Shown in pieces: positions 1-6,380 of a stretch of DNA of 6,415 nucleotides. The notes below the pieces were generated by a model. It was not told the DNA's origin. It did not search any database and saw only the letters and a program-made list of their open reading frames with translations. Numbering within the stretch: position 1 is the first letter of the stretch; each line of letters starts with the position of its first letter. This DNA is from Flavobacteriales bacterium (GTDB taxonomy: Bacteria; Bacteroidota; Bacteroidia; Flavobacteriales; JADGDT01), in contig JAGLEB010000154.1 of NCBI GenBank assembly GCA_023145275.1, positions 1 through 6,415 on the forward strand, in the 5' to 3' direction. Position numbers and translations under genes: made by a program.

Positions 1-66
1 GGTGATTACAATAGGTGCGGAACTTTAGTAAATAAATATTGTTTCGACTATTGCTTGTGATAACAG

Positions 67-111
67 TTCTAATAATCGTTTATCATTTAAATAATGAAAT
101 AGGTATTAGAA
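67..111. other. A+T-rich inverted repeat overlapping the receptor stop codon
   Basis: TTCTAATA (67-74) and TATTAGAA (104-111) are perfect 8-bp inverted arms spanning the receptor stop codon (106-108). An inner TCATT/AATGA pair (83-87 and 93-97) could add a second stem. In the minus-strand transcript it would fold at the end of the message, but no U-tract follows, so it is at best a 3'-end structure. It is the only candidate transcript end for the receptor gene within the window. Confidence 0.25.
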
Positions 112-2520
112 ACTAGCATCTCCATCACCACCTTCTCTTTCTGTAGATCTTTTACTCTTAGATCTTTTTTTCTGTGCCTGACCAAAGTTGTATGTAAACG
201 TAACATAAGCAACTCTAGATTCCCATTGTCGGTGGCCAACCTCTTCAAATCCTTCACCACTAGTGTAGTAGTTGAATTGATATGAATTAAATACATCGCT
301 TAGTCTGAATCCTAAAGTGGCTCTTTTGTTAAATAAACTTTTTCGTAGGCCTAACTCCATACCATACATAGGGTCGATATGTCCTTGAGGAATTACTCTT
401 TTTCCCATGTATCGTCCTGAAGCTTGAAGACTCCATGTTTTGGTTAAGTTAAAAGTATTGTTCAGCCTTGTGAACCAATTTATTCCATTATTACTAAAGT
501 TAGGATCGTCGGTGTCTAGTTGAGTGTAATACATGTTTAAACTACCGTTTATGCTCCACCATTCAGTAATTTTAGTCATTACTGATGCTTCATATCCTAT
601 TTCTTGAGCTGTTGCGATATTTCCGTAAGTAGATGTAGAAACACCTTGATCATCAACTAATTTTATTCTTTGAATTTTATCAGTTGTATGTCTATAAAAA
701 ACGGCAGTGCTAAACGATCCACCTTTCCAATATTTATTATAGGATATCTCTAATGAGTTTGTAAATTCAGGATTAAGAGTAGGATTACCAGTTCTAATAT
801 TTAATTCATCAGAATACCTTTTAGCAGGATTTAATTGATAGGTTGATGGTCTTGAGACTCTTTTGCTGTAGCTAAATCCTAATTCGCTTTTTTCACCAAG
901 CTTACGAGTAACAAAAACGCTCGGGTAAAAATTGAAATAGTTGTTGTTGTATGTTGAGTCAACAGGCTCTACAAGTCTTGATTCTGTTAATGCTTGTTCT
1001 AACCTAATACCTGCTTGTAAGCCCCATGGACCCCATTTTTTACCGTAATTTGTGTAAACAGAGTATAGTTGTTCATTAAACAAGAAGTGATTTGATCTAC
1101 TTTCTAGGTCATCGTCATATTGATCGTAAAAATGATAGTCCGAATCAATGTTTCTGACTTGTCCTTTTGCACCTAATTCTAATTTACTACCATCATTTTC
1201 CATAGTATAATCAACTTGTGTCGAAGTCATATTATCATTCCCTTTACCAGAGTCATTTTCATCACCTCTATTTTCTTGTTCAAAAACACTTTTTCTATCG
1301 CTTTTTGAATCGATTCTATATACGTTGAATTCTAACGAAGAAGTTTCGTTCAAAGTGCTTTTGTATGTAAGGTCATGGCTAAGAGATTTGCTGTCGTACT
1401 CGCTGTCAGTAGTACGTTTAGGAATTGTACTTTGTAAGTATTCCATATCTTCTATTGCCGATCTTTTCGAATTTCGAACATTTGCAGTATAGCTAATATT
1501 ATTGCTTTCGTTAAAATTATAATCTACACCAGCTTTTAAAGTGTGTCCTTTTCTACCGCGCTCTTTAGAACTTTCTTGTTCTAAAACTCCCGTTTTTACA
1601 CCATCTTTATCGAATGTTTCTCTTGTGAAATCGCCACTTGAAACTCTCTGATTATCTCTGTATCCGTAGTTTGCAAAGAAATTCCACTTTCCAGTATTAT
1701 AATTTAAATTTAAAGAGGCATTGTACTTATTTATTCCCGAAAATTCGTTAGCACTTCCTATGCCTCCATTAACACTACCATTAAACCCAAGTTTCTTATT
1801 CTTTTTAAGTATAATATTTAGTATTCCCGATATGCCATCAGGGTCGTATTTTGCGGATGGATTTGTGATAATTTCAACCTTATCTATATTTTCGGCAGGT
1901 ATTGAAGCTAGTAATTCTTCAGAAGTGAGGTTTGTTGGTCTACCATCAACAAGAATTCTTACATTTTCACTCCCTCTTAAAGAAACATTTCCTTCAATAT
2001 CAACATCAACAGAAGGTAGGTTACTCATTATGTCAACAGCAGATGCTCCAGCAGTAAGAAGATCTTTTCCAATGTTTACAACTTTCTTATCAATCTTGTT
2101 CTCGATATATGTTCTTTCGGCAGAAACTGTAACATCATTTAATATACTAACATCTGGCTTTAATAGAATCTTGCCTAAATCATGAACCTTACTTTTGCTA
2201 GCAATGTTAATTACATCTGAGTTGAAACTTTCATATCCAATAAAATCAATTTTAAGCATGTATTCTCCTTTCTTGATAGATAGGAAATCGAAAAATCCTT
2301 TTTCGTTTGTTAGTTCACCAGCAATTATTTCGCTAGTTTCAATATTTAACAGAGATACAGAGGCGAATTCAACACCTTTTTTTGTTTGGCTGTCTATAAC
2401 CAAGCCAAATATCTTACCACTTTTTGGCTTGTCTTTTATTGGATCTAATTTAATATCAGAACCAAAAGAAGTTTGAATAATAGATAAAGTGAATACTATA
2501 TATAGTAGAATGTGTTTCAT
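106..2520 (-). CDS. TonB-dependent outer-membrane receptor, OMP_b-brl_3 type (carboxypeptidase-regulatory-like domain + plug + beta-barrel)
   Basis: This is an 804-residue outer-membrane protein, probably a TonB-dependent importer whose substrate cannot be read from the sequence. Residues 1-20 are a Sec signal peptide (MKHILLYIV... ending SFG, likely cut before S21). Residues about 35-120 form a CarboxypepD_reg-like beta-sandwich (GKIFGLVIDSQTKKGVEFAS). Residues about 125-240 are the plug, with the typical strings NLPSVDVDIEGNVSLRG, VRILVDGRP and PSAKYDPDGISGILNI. The rest, to about residue 781, is a barrel rich in alternating aromatic strands, such as ELGFSYSKRVSRPSTYQLNP and a final YVTFTYNFGQ. 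A charged tail (KKRSKSKRSTEREGGDGDASF) follows the last strand, as is common in this family. No SusD-like partner lies next to it, so a SusCD glycan system is unlikely; siderophore, metal or peptide uptake are alternatives. Length and domain order look complete. The ATG at 2520 is chosen because it gives an intact signal peptide. Confidence 0.93.
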   Translation of the reverse strand: MKHILLYIVFTLSIIQTSFGSDIKLDPIKDKPKSGKIFGLVIDSQTKKGVEFASVSLLNIETSEIIAGELTNEKGFFDFLSIKKGEYMLKIDFIGYESFNSDVINIASKSKVHDLGKILLKPDVSILNDVTVSAERTYIENKIDKKVVNIGKDLLTAGASAVDIMSNLPSVDVDIEGNVSLRGSENVRILVDGRPTNLTSEELLASIPAENIDKVEIITNPSAKYDPDGISGILNIILKKNKKLGFNGSVNGGIGSANEFSGINKYNASLNLNYNTGKWNFFANYGYRDNQRVSSGDFTRETFDKDGVKTGVLEQESSKERGRKGHTLKAGVDYNFNESNNISYTANVRNSKRSAIEDMEYLQSTIPKRTTDSEYDSKSLSHDLTYKSTLNETSSLEFNVYRIDSKSDRKSVFEQENRGDENDSGKGNDNMTSTQVDYTMENDGSKLELGAKGQVRNIDSDYHFYDQYDDDLESRSNHFLFNEQLYSVYTNYGKKWGPWGLQAGIRLEQALTESRLVEPVDSTYNNNYFNFYPSVFVTRKLGEKSELGFSYSKRVSRPSTYQLNPAKRYSDELNIRTGNPTLNPEFTNSLEISYNKYWKGGSFSTAVFYRHTTDKIQRIKLVDDQGVSTSTYGNIATAQEIGYEASVMTKITEWWSINGSLNMYYTQLDTDDPNFSNNGINWFTRLNNTFNLTKTWSLQASGRYMGKRVIPQGHIDPMYGMELGLRKSLFNKRATLGFRLSDVFNSYQFNYYTSGEGFEEVGHRQWESRVAYVTFTYNFGQAQKKRSKSKRSTEREGGDGDASF

Positions 2521-2537
2521 TTAATTTCTATTTTCGG

Positions 2538-2545
2538 CGAAGATA
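2538..2545 (-). promoter_or_regulatory. Candidate -7 promoter element for the outer-membrane receptor gene
   Basis: On the minus strand this reads TATCTTCG, seven of eight positions of the Bacteroidota -7 consensus TAnnTTTG, and it is followed by CC as often seen in TATCTTTGC-type promoters. It would place the transcript start near 2531-2533, giving a leader of only about a dozen bases before the ATG at 2520. No clear -33 TTG stands at 19-21 bases upstream, so the call rests on the -7 box and its position alone. Confidence 0.4.
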
Positions 2546-2592
2546 TAAAAAGGTTGGAATTAATGAAGTTTTTCACACTATTAGAATAGAAC

Positions 2593-2622
2593 ATTTAACT
2601 AAGATTAACATAAGTGTTAAAT
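2593..2622. promoter_or_regulatory. Cluster of TTAAC/GTTAA half-sites, possible operator
   Basis: Three copies of TTAAC lie close together: two direct (2595-2599 and 2605-2609) and one inverted (2616-2620). The second and third form a perfect 6-bp inverted repeat, TTAACA-TAAG-TGTTAA (2605-2620). The first and third form a 7-bp one, ATTTAAC/GTTAAAT (2593-2599 and 2616-2622). The sites step by about 10 bp, roughly one helical turn. They sit about 60-90 bases upstream of the predicted receptor transcript start and about 75-105 bases before the thioredoxin promoter candidate, which would suit an activator or a shared regulator. The region is A+T-rich, so chance is a real alternative. Confidence 0.3.
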
Positions 2623-2697
2623 ATATTGTAAAATCACTGATTTGTTTATTTAAGTTGCTGTTTGTCAGATTTTAGTGTATTGTATACTAGCTTGGAT

Positions 2698-2705
2698 TAC
2701 CTTTG
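2698..2705 (+). promoter_or_regulatory. Candidate -7 promoter element for the thioredoxin-like gene
   Basis: TACCTTTG matches the Bacteroidota -7 consensus TAnnTTTG exactly. It predicts a transcript start near 2711 and a leader of about 100 bases before the ATG at 2810. The -33 element is weak: TTAG at 2672-2675 is slightly too far, and ATTG at 2679-2682 is too close. Confidence 0.45.
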
Positions 2706-2732
2706 TGATAGTAAATAAAGAACATCTAGTAC

Positions 2733-2748
2733 TGTATCAAAAGATACA
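2733..2748 (+). other. Perfect 6-bp inverted repeat in the leader of the thioredoxin-like gene
   Basis: TGTATC-AAAA-GATACA is a perfect inverted repeat with a 4-base spacer. It starts about 22 bases after the predicted transcript start and about 60 bases before the start codon. As RNA it would be a short, weak hairpin without a following U-tract, so it is not a terminator. As DNA it could be a small operator or a chance palindrome. Confidence 0.3.
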
Positions 2749-2809
2749 TTAATAGGGAAAATGCTTTATAAGTTTGCAACTTAGATTTTAAAAAAAATAG
2801 GTAAATAGT

Positions 2810-3124
2810 ATGTTACATAAGTTAGAGTTAGAAAAAGATTACACGGACTTTCTTGAGGGAAATGAGTTTGTAGGTGTATATTACAGTTCACACAAATGTG
2901 GAGTTTGTAATACAATGAAGCCTCAAGTATCTGAAGTTTTTGTTAGTAATAATGTAAAATTGGCAGAGATTGTTGTAAACGAGCACAGAGAACTTGCAGC
3001 TCAACAGTTGATTATGACATCTCCTACAGTAGTGTTCTATGAAAATGGTAAAGAGTTGTTTAGAGAAAGTGGGTTTGTAGATTTACAAAAGATTAATAGA
3101 AACCTAGGAATGATAATGTCATAG
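2810..3124 (+). CDS. Thioredoxin-like protein with CGVC active site
   Basis: This 104-residue protein has the size and layout of a single thioredoxin domain. The strand GVYYSSHK leads into the redox pair C30-G-V-C33, followed by NTMKP, with the Pro after the active-site helix as in classical thioredoxins. The conserved cis-proline is P72 in MTSPTVVFYENGKE, followed by a typical final strand with the NGK turn and a C-terminal helix. There is no signal peptide or membrane segment, so it should act in the cytoplasm as a thiol-disulfide reductant or oxidoreductase. CGVC differs from the CGPC of canonical thioredoxin, and the usual WAPWCGPC context is replaced by YYSSHKCGVC, so it is a thioredoxin-family paralogue rather than the main TrxA. 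Its partner is unknown. It appears monocistronic: its own promoter candidate lies upstream and a strong terminator follows about 25 bases after the stop. No clear Shine-Dalgarno sequence precedes the ATG. Confidence 0.9.
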   Translation: MLHKLELEKDYTDFLEGNEFVGVYYSSHKCGVCNTMKPQVSEVFVSNNVKLAEIVVNEHRELAAQQLIMTSPTVVFYENGKELFRESGFVDLQKINRNLGMIMS

Positions 3125-3144
3125 TATTTCTATTCTCGACATAT

Positions 3145-3184
3145 AAAAAAAAGTGCTTAAATTTTGTTTAAGCGCTTTTTTTTT
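3145..3184. terminator. Bidirectional intrinsic terminator between convergent genes
   Basis: An 11-bp stem, AAGTGCTTAAA (3151-3161) with TTTAAGCGCTT (3167-3177), closes on a TTTTG loop. On the plus-strand RNA one pair is a G-U wobble; on the minus-strand RNA the same position is an A-C mismatch. A run of eight A lies before the stem (3145-3152) and a run of nine T after it (3176-3184), so both directions end in a U-tract. It should stop the thioredoxin transcript and, slightly less well, the convergent acetyltransferase transcript, whose stop codon is at 3188-3190. Confidence 0.88.
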
Positions 3185-3187
3185 AGA

Positions 3188-3952
3188 TTAAATCCTACAT
3201 ATTTTATCAAACCTACTATTCATACAAACACTTATATCTGTCGTAATAAATTTTCCATTCAGAAATAAACTAAAAATTGTAGCAGGACTCGGAGCTGATT
3301 GTGCTTGGTCTATAGTTTCTAACTTTATTATTTTATAGGCTAATTTTCTTTTTTCAGCTGTTTCTATTAATGAGTTTTTAGCATGAAATTCAGCAAAAGG
3401 ACAGCGGTTTGAATAATACACTACAATCCCAGTTTTTTCAGAACATTCGCCACTTTTGACAGATTCATTAAATGTTGGACTTTTTGCACTTTTATTTATT
3501 TTGTAAACTAATAGACTAAATCCACTTGAAATTCTTTCTACTTCCTCAAAGCCTTGTTTTAACAGCCATTTAGTATCACTCATAAAATGAAACTTTTTTG
3601 TACCAACAACAGTTAAAATACCATTTTTGCCTTGCTTTGTAGCATCATCAATAGCCGTTTTAAGGAGATGTTTTCCATGACCATTTTTTTTATATTTTCC
3701 AGAAACCCAAAAACAATTTATATTTAAGTAGTTTGGAGCAGATATTGGTATCCAAGCCTTTTCTGCAGGACCATATTCTATAAATACCTTTGCTCTAGCA
3801 TTTATTCTTCTGAAAACATATTCGTTTTCAAATTCAGTTCTAAGCCAATCTTTTTTTGCTAGGTAACTATCAGAACACTTTTTATCCGAAATTGCACAGC
3901 ATATGTGTTCTGAAGAAATATTCGTTGAATTTAAATCTATAAACTCTTCCAT
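3188..3952 (-). CDS. GNAT-family N-acetyltransferase with C-terminal YoaP-like domain
   Basis: The product has two parts. The N-terminal half is a GNAT domain with the acetyl-CoA loop KYKKNGHGKHLL, preceded by the strand INCFWVSG. The C-terminal quarter is a YoaP-like domain (VVYYSNRCPFAEFH ... APSPATIFSLFLNGKFITTD). The opening EHICCAISDKKC and VFIEYGPAEKAW match, as I recall them, the Bacillus subtilis YoaP family. The substrate is unknown; the enzyme should be cytoplasmic. It is cysteine-rich, with a CC pair near the N-terminus and a CP in the YoaP domain. The frame is open to an upstream ATG at 4018 (276 residues), but I choose the ATG at 3952 (254 residues). Family similarity begins there, the size then fits YoaP, and a -7 promoter box lies at 3977-3984 inside the longer version. 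The ATG at 3973 is a third option. It is convergent with the thioredoxin gene and divergent from typA. Confidence 0.87.
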   Translation of the reverse strand: MEEFIDLNSTNISSEHICCAISDKKCSDSYLAKKDWLRTEFENEYVFRRINARAKVFIEYGPAEKAWIPISAPNYLNINCFWVSGKYKKNGHGKHLLKTAIDDATKQGKNGILTVVGTKKFHFMSDTKWLLKQGFEEVERISSGFSLLVYKINKSAKSPTFNESVKSGECSEKTGIVVYYSNRCPFAEFHAKNSLIETAEKRKLAYKIIKLETIDQAQSAPSPATIFSLFLNGKFITTDISVCMNSRFDKICRI

Positions 3953-3974
3953 GTTACTAATGTTCAATTGCATA

Positions 3975-4000
3975 ATCAAAAATATGATTTTATTTTTGAT
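3975..4000. promoter_or_regulatory. 26-bp perfect inverted repeat overlapping the acetyltransferase promoter; candidate operator
   Basis: ATCAAAAATA (3975-3984) and TATTTTTGAT (3991-4000) are perfect 10-bp inverted arms around a 6-base spacer TGATTT. Because of the symmetry each strand carries a consensus -7 box TATTTTTG (TAnnTTTG): minus strand at 3984-3977, plus strand at 3991-3998. The minus box predicts a transcript start near 3971 and a short leader to the ATG at 3952; its -33 element is weak (TGTTT at 4010-4006). The plus box has TTG at 3968-3970, 20 bases upstream, so a rightward transcript toward typA is also possible. A repressor bound here would block the acetyltransferase promoter. 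No large G+C stem and no position after a gene, so it is not a terminator. Confidence 0.5.
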
Positions 4001-4226
4001 ATATAAAACATTGTGCATTTCGAAATTAAAGGTTGAGTGAGTGTTTCATAGTCAAAACACTTGCAGGCTTAAGGTGTTATTTAACTGAGTATTGTTTTAA
4101 TAGGAGGGTGTTTTAATAAAAGATAGGGTATATCGCTATTGAATTGTTGTTCAAGGATTAAAAGAGATACTTTGTCATTTATATAACGTACACGAGTACA
4201 ATGTAATAGGCTTTTTGGATGTTGTG

Positions 4227-4256
4227 TTGATTGCATCAAATAAAACACTATATTTG
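4227..4256 (+). promoter_or_regulatory. typA promoter (-33 TTG, -7 TATATTTG)
   Basis: TTG at 4227-4229 and TATATTTG at 4249-4256 are separated by 19 bases, which fits the Bacteroidota housekeeping promoter (TTTG, 19-21 bases, TAnnTTTG) with a perfect -7 box. Transcription should start near 4261-4264, giving a leader of about 60 bases to the typA ATG. This is the best promoter match in the window. Confidence 0.7.
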
Positions 4257-4259
4257 CAG

Positions 4260-4277
4260 CCGCCTAGCGGTAGGCGG
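4260..4277 (+). other. G+C-rich hairpin or inverted repeat at the typA transcript start
   Basis: CCGCCTA-GCGG-TAGGCGG is a perfect 7-bp inverted repeat with a 4-base loop, strikingly G+C-rich against the A+T-rich surroundings. It lies right at the expected transcript start. It could be a hairpin at the 5' end of the mRNA, protecting it or folding as temperature changes, or a DNA operator over the start site. If transcription begins a few bases inside the left arm the RNA hairpin would be incomplete. Confidence 0.5.
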
Positions 4278-4291
4278 TTATTAAAAATCTG

Positions 4292-4319
4292 AACACTATA
4301 CAAAAGTGTTTTTTATTTT
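4292..4319 (+). terminator. Terminator-like hairpin in the typA leader, possible attenuator
   Basis: AACACT (4292-4297) pairs perfectly with AGTGTT (4305-4310) around a 7-base loop, with G4291 able to add a wobble pair. It is followed at once by a T-rich run (TTTTTTATTTT to 4319). The layout is that of an intrinsic terminator, but the stem is short and A+T-rich and it ends only five bases before the typA start codon. It might partly attenuate transcription, or cover or release the ribosome entry region. It may also simply be the A/T-rich leader usual before Bacteroidota start codons. Confidence 0.35.
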
Positions 4320-4324
4320 ACTTT

Positions 4325-6130
4325 ATGGAACAAGAAATCAGAAACATTGCAATTATTGCGCACGTTGACCACGGTAAAACTACTTTGGTTGATAAAATCA
4401 TTCACCATTGTCAAGCAATGGATACTCGTAAAGAGACTGGAGATTTAATATTAGATAGTAATGATTTAGAGCGTGAGCGCGGAATTACAATTACTTCAAA
4501 GAATATTTCGGTACAATATAAGGGTTACAAAATTAACATTATTGATACTCCTGGTCACTCCGATTTTGGTGGTGAGGTTGAGCGTGTATTGAATATGGCT
4601 GATGGTGTTCTTTTATTAGTTGATGCTTTTGAAGGAGCTATGCCACAAACAAGATTTGTACTTCAAAAGGCTATTGATCTAAAATTGAAGCCTATTGTTG
4701 TTGTTAATAAAGTAGATAAGGAAAACTGTACTCCTGATATTGTTCACGAACAGGTATTCGATCTTATGTTTAACCTAGGAGCTGATGAGTGGCAGTTAGA
4801 TTTTGCTACAGCTTACGGTTCTGCGAAGAACAACTGGATGAGTGAAGATTGGGAAAACCCTACTGATAATATAGAGCCATTGTTAGATATGGTTATAGAG
4901 CATATTCCTGCTCCAAAAGTTGAGTTTGGAAACTTGCAAATGCTTATTACTTCGATAGATTTTTCTTCGTTCACTGGTCGTATTGCTATCGGACGTGTTC
5001 ATAGAGGGACAATTGAAGAAGGTCAACAAGTAATTTTGGTTAAGAGAGATGGTTCTCATGTTCGATCTAAGGTAAAAGAGTTATTTGCTTTTGAAGGTTT
5101 AGGTCGTAAAAAAACTAAGCTTGTTGAGGCTGGTGATATCTGTGCTATTGCAGGAATTGAAGGATTCGAAATTGGTGATACGATTGCTGATTTAGAAAAC
5201 CCTGAAGCTTTACCAACTATCGATATTGATGAGCCAACAATGAGCATGTTGTTTACTATTAACGATTCTCCATTCTTCGGAAAAGAGGGTAAGTTTGTAA
5301 CTTCTCGTCATATTAAGGAACGTTTAGAAAGAGAAACAGAGAAAAATCTTGCACTTAGAGTTGTACAAGGAGAGTCTGCTGATAAATTTATAGTTTCAGG
5401 CCGTGGTATTCTTCACCTTGCTGTACTTATTGAGACAATGCGTCGCGAAGGTTACGAGATGCAAATTGGACAGCCACAGGTTATTATCAAAGAAATTGAT
5501 GGTAAGAAACATGAGCCAATTGAAGATTTAACAGTTGATGTACCTGAAGAGTACTCAGGTAAAGTTGTAGAGATGGTTACTGTTCGTAAAGGAGAGATGA
5601 CTAGTATGGCTCCAAAAGGAGATCGTATGATTCTTGAATTCTCTATTCCTTCAAGAGGTCTTATTGGTTTGAGAAATCAAGCTTTAACTGCTACAGCTGG
5701 AGAGGCAATTGTTACTCACCGTTTTTCTGAATTCCAACCAATTAAAGGAACTATTCCTGAGCGTAATAATGGTTCGCTTATTTCGTTAGAAGAAGGAAAA
5801 GCTATTCCTTATTCTTTAGATAAGATGCAGGATAGAGGTAAATTCTTTGTTCATTCAAACGATCCTATTTACGAAGGTCAAGTTATTGGAATGAATACAC
5901 GATCTGAGGATATTGGAGTAAATGTTACAAAGATGAAGAAAATGTCGAACGTACGTTCTTCAGGAGCTGATGATAAAATCAAGCTTGCTCCACCAATTAT
6001 CTTTACACTTGAGGAAGCTTTAGAGTATATTCAAAAAGATGAGTATGTTGAAGTAACTCCAGAAAGTATTAGATTGAGAAAGATTTTCTTGAAAGAGCAC
6101 CAAAGAAAACGCGCTGGAAATAAAATATAG
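4325..6130 (+). CDS. typA: Ribosome-associated translational GTPase TypA/BipA
   Basis: This complete 601-residue protein matches the usual TypA/BipA length and is closely related to EF-G and LepA. It binds the 70S ribosome and hydrolyses GTP; in studied bacteria it helps 50S assembly and growth at low temperature or under stress. The GTPase motifs are all present: G1 AHVDHGKTT (12-20), switch I with RERGITI (50-56, T55), G3 DTPGH (74-78), G4 NKVD (128-131) and G5 SAK (166-168). H78 is the catalytic histidine of translational GTPases. A beta-barrel domain 2 follows from about 200 ([21 protein letters not shown]). EF-G-like domains III and V follow ([38 protein letters not shown]). The TypA-specific C-terminal domain ends in a basic tail ([16 protein letters not shown]). 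It has its own promoter and terminator, so it appears monocistronic. The ATG at 4325 gives the normal N-terminus [16 protein letters not shown]. Confidence 0.98.
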   Translation: MEQEIRNIAIIAHVDHGKTTLVDKIIHHCQAMDTRKETGDLILDSNDLERERGITITSKNISVQYKGYKINIIDTPGHSDFGGEVERVLNMADGVLLLVDAFEGAMPQTRFVLQKAIDLKLKPIVVVNKVDKENCTPDIVHEQVFDLMFNLGADEWQLDFATAYGSAKNNWMSEDWENPTDNIEPLLDMVIEHIPAPKVEFGNLQMLITSIDFSSFTGRIAIGRVHRGTIEEGQQVILVKRDGSHVRSKVKELFAFEGLGRKKTKLVEAGDICAIAGIEGFEIGDTIADLENPEALPTIDIDEPTMSMLFTINDSPFFGKEGKFVTSRHIKERLERETEKNLALRVVQGESADKFIVSGRGILHLAVLIETMRREGYEMQIGQPQVIIKEIDGKKHEPIEDLTVDVPEEYSGKVVEMVTVRKGEMTSMAPKGDRMILEFSIPSRGLIGLRNQALTATAGEAIVTHRFSEFQPIKGTIPERNNGSLISLEEGKAIPYSLDKMQDRGKFFVHSNDPIYEGQVIGMNTRSEDIGVNVTKMKKMSNVRSSGADDKIKLAPPIIFTLEEALEYIQKDEYVEVTPESIRLRKIFLKEHQRKRAGNKI

Positions 6131-6149
6131 TCACATTGTGATGAAACTT

Positions 6150-6186
6150 AATCACCTTTTCAAATCTTGAAAAGGTGATTTTTTTT
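6150..6186 (+). terminator. Intrinsic terminator of typA
   Basis: AATCACCTTTTCAA (6150-6163) and TTGAAAAGGTGATT (6167-6180) form a perfect 14-bp stem with a 3-base loop, followed by eight T in a row (6179-6186). It begins 19 bases after the typA stop codon. The reverse strand lacks an equally clean T-run, so it works mainly for typA. Confidence 0.93.
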
Positions 6187-6260
6187 GGTTTAATGAGTGT
6201 TGTAATAATAAAATTACTGGTCTATGTCGTTTGTAGTGGGTAATTATCATTTATTTAGGT

Positions 6261-6320
6261 GCGGCATGTTGAGCGGAGTTTCCAAAGCGAAGCGAAGGAA
6301 ACGTAGTCGAAATCGAAGAT
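6261..6320. repeat. Intergenic dispersed-repeat-like element with inverted GTTTCC/GGAAAC arms
   Basis: This block is more G+C-rich than its surroundings. It contains TTGAGCGGAGT (6269-6279), GTTTCC (6278-6283) with its inverse GGAAAC (6297-6302), a GCGAA tandem in the loop (6287-6296), and GTAGTCGAAA (6303-6312). The strings TGAGCGGAGT and GTAGTCGAAA resemble the GAGCGGAGTCGAA-type palindromic intergenic repeats I know from many Bacteroidota genomes. Whether this is a real member needs a genome-wide copy count. Confidence 0.45.
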
Positions 6321-6380
6321 TCAGCAAAGCTAAACATCTATATCAACAGTTATAACAGCGTGTGTTTATTTGTAGTAATA

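Larger units (their letters stand above)
3953..4324. other. Long intergenic region between divergent acetyltransferase and typA
   Basis: I see no convincing coding sequence or RNA gene here. The stretch holds the 26-bp palindrome at its left end. It also has a 7-bp inverted repeat AGTGTTT/AAACACT (4040-4046 and 4055-4061) and a 10-bp direct repeat TGTTTTAATA (4093-4102 and 4109-4118, 16 bp apart). The typA promoter and leader lie at its right end. The octamer AAAACACT occurs at 4054-4061 and 4242-4249 on the plus strand and at 4305-4312 on the minus strand. The AGGAGGG at 4102-4108 looks like a Shine-Dalgarno sequence but has no reading frame behind it. Confidence 0.6.

Noticed and set aside
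67..111. Inverted repeat at the receptor stop codon as an intrinsic terminator
   Set aside because: The loop is long, the stem purely A+T-rich, and no U-tract follows on the minus strand; it is kept only as a weak structural note.
87..296. 69-codon minus-strand frame at the receptor 3' end
   Set aside because: It overlaps the receptor in another frame and lacks any recognisable motif.
1721..2476. Two plus-strand open frames (154 and 93 codons) opposite the receptor gene
   Set aside because: They lie wholly antisense to the conserved plug and N-terminal domains of the receptor. Their translations look like no known family.
4102..4108. AGGAGGG, a near-perfect Shine-Dalgarno sequence
   Set aside because: No ATG, GTG or TTG with an open frame follows at a workable distance; the nearby GTG frame stops after two codons.
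5056..5247. 63-codon frame antisense to typA
   Set aside because: It is a shadow of a conserved part of TypA and has no promoter or recognisable content.
6131..6141. TCACA-T-TGTGA palindrome just after the typA stop
   Set aside because: It resembles CRP half-sites only in reversed order and with the wrong spacing, and it lies between a gene and its terminator.
6224..6355. 43-codon plus-strand frame with an Arg/Lys-rich product
   Set aside because: It runs through the repeat-like block, its composition follows the repeat, and no promoter or ribosome site precedes it.
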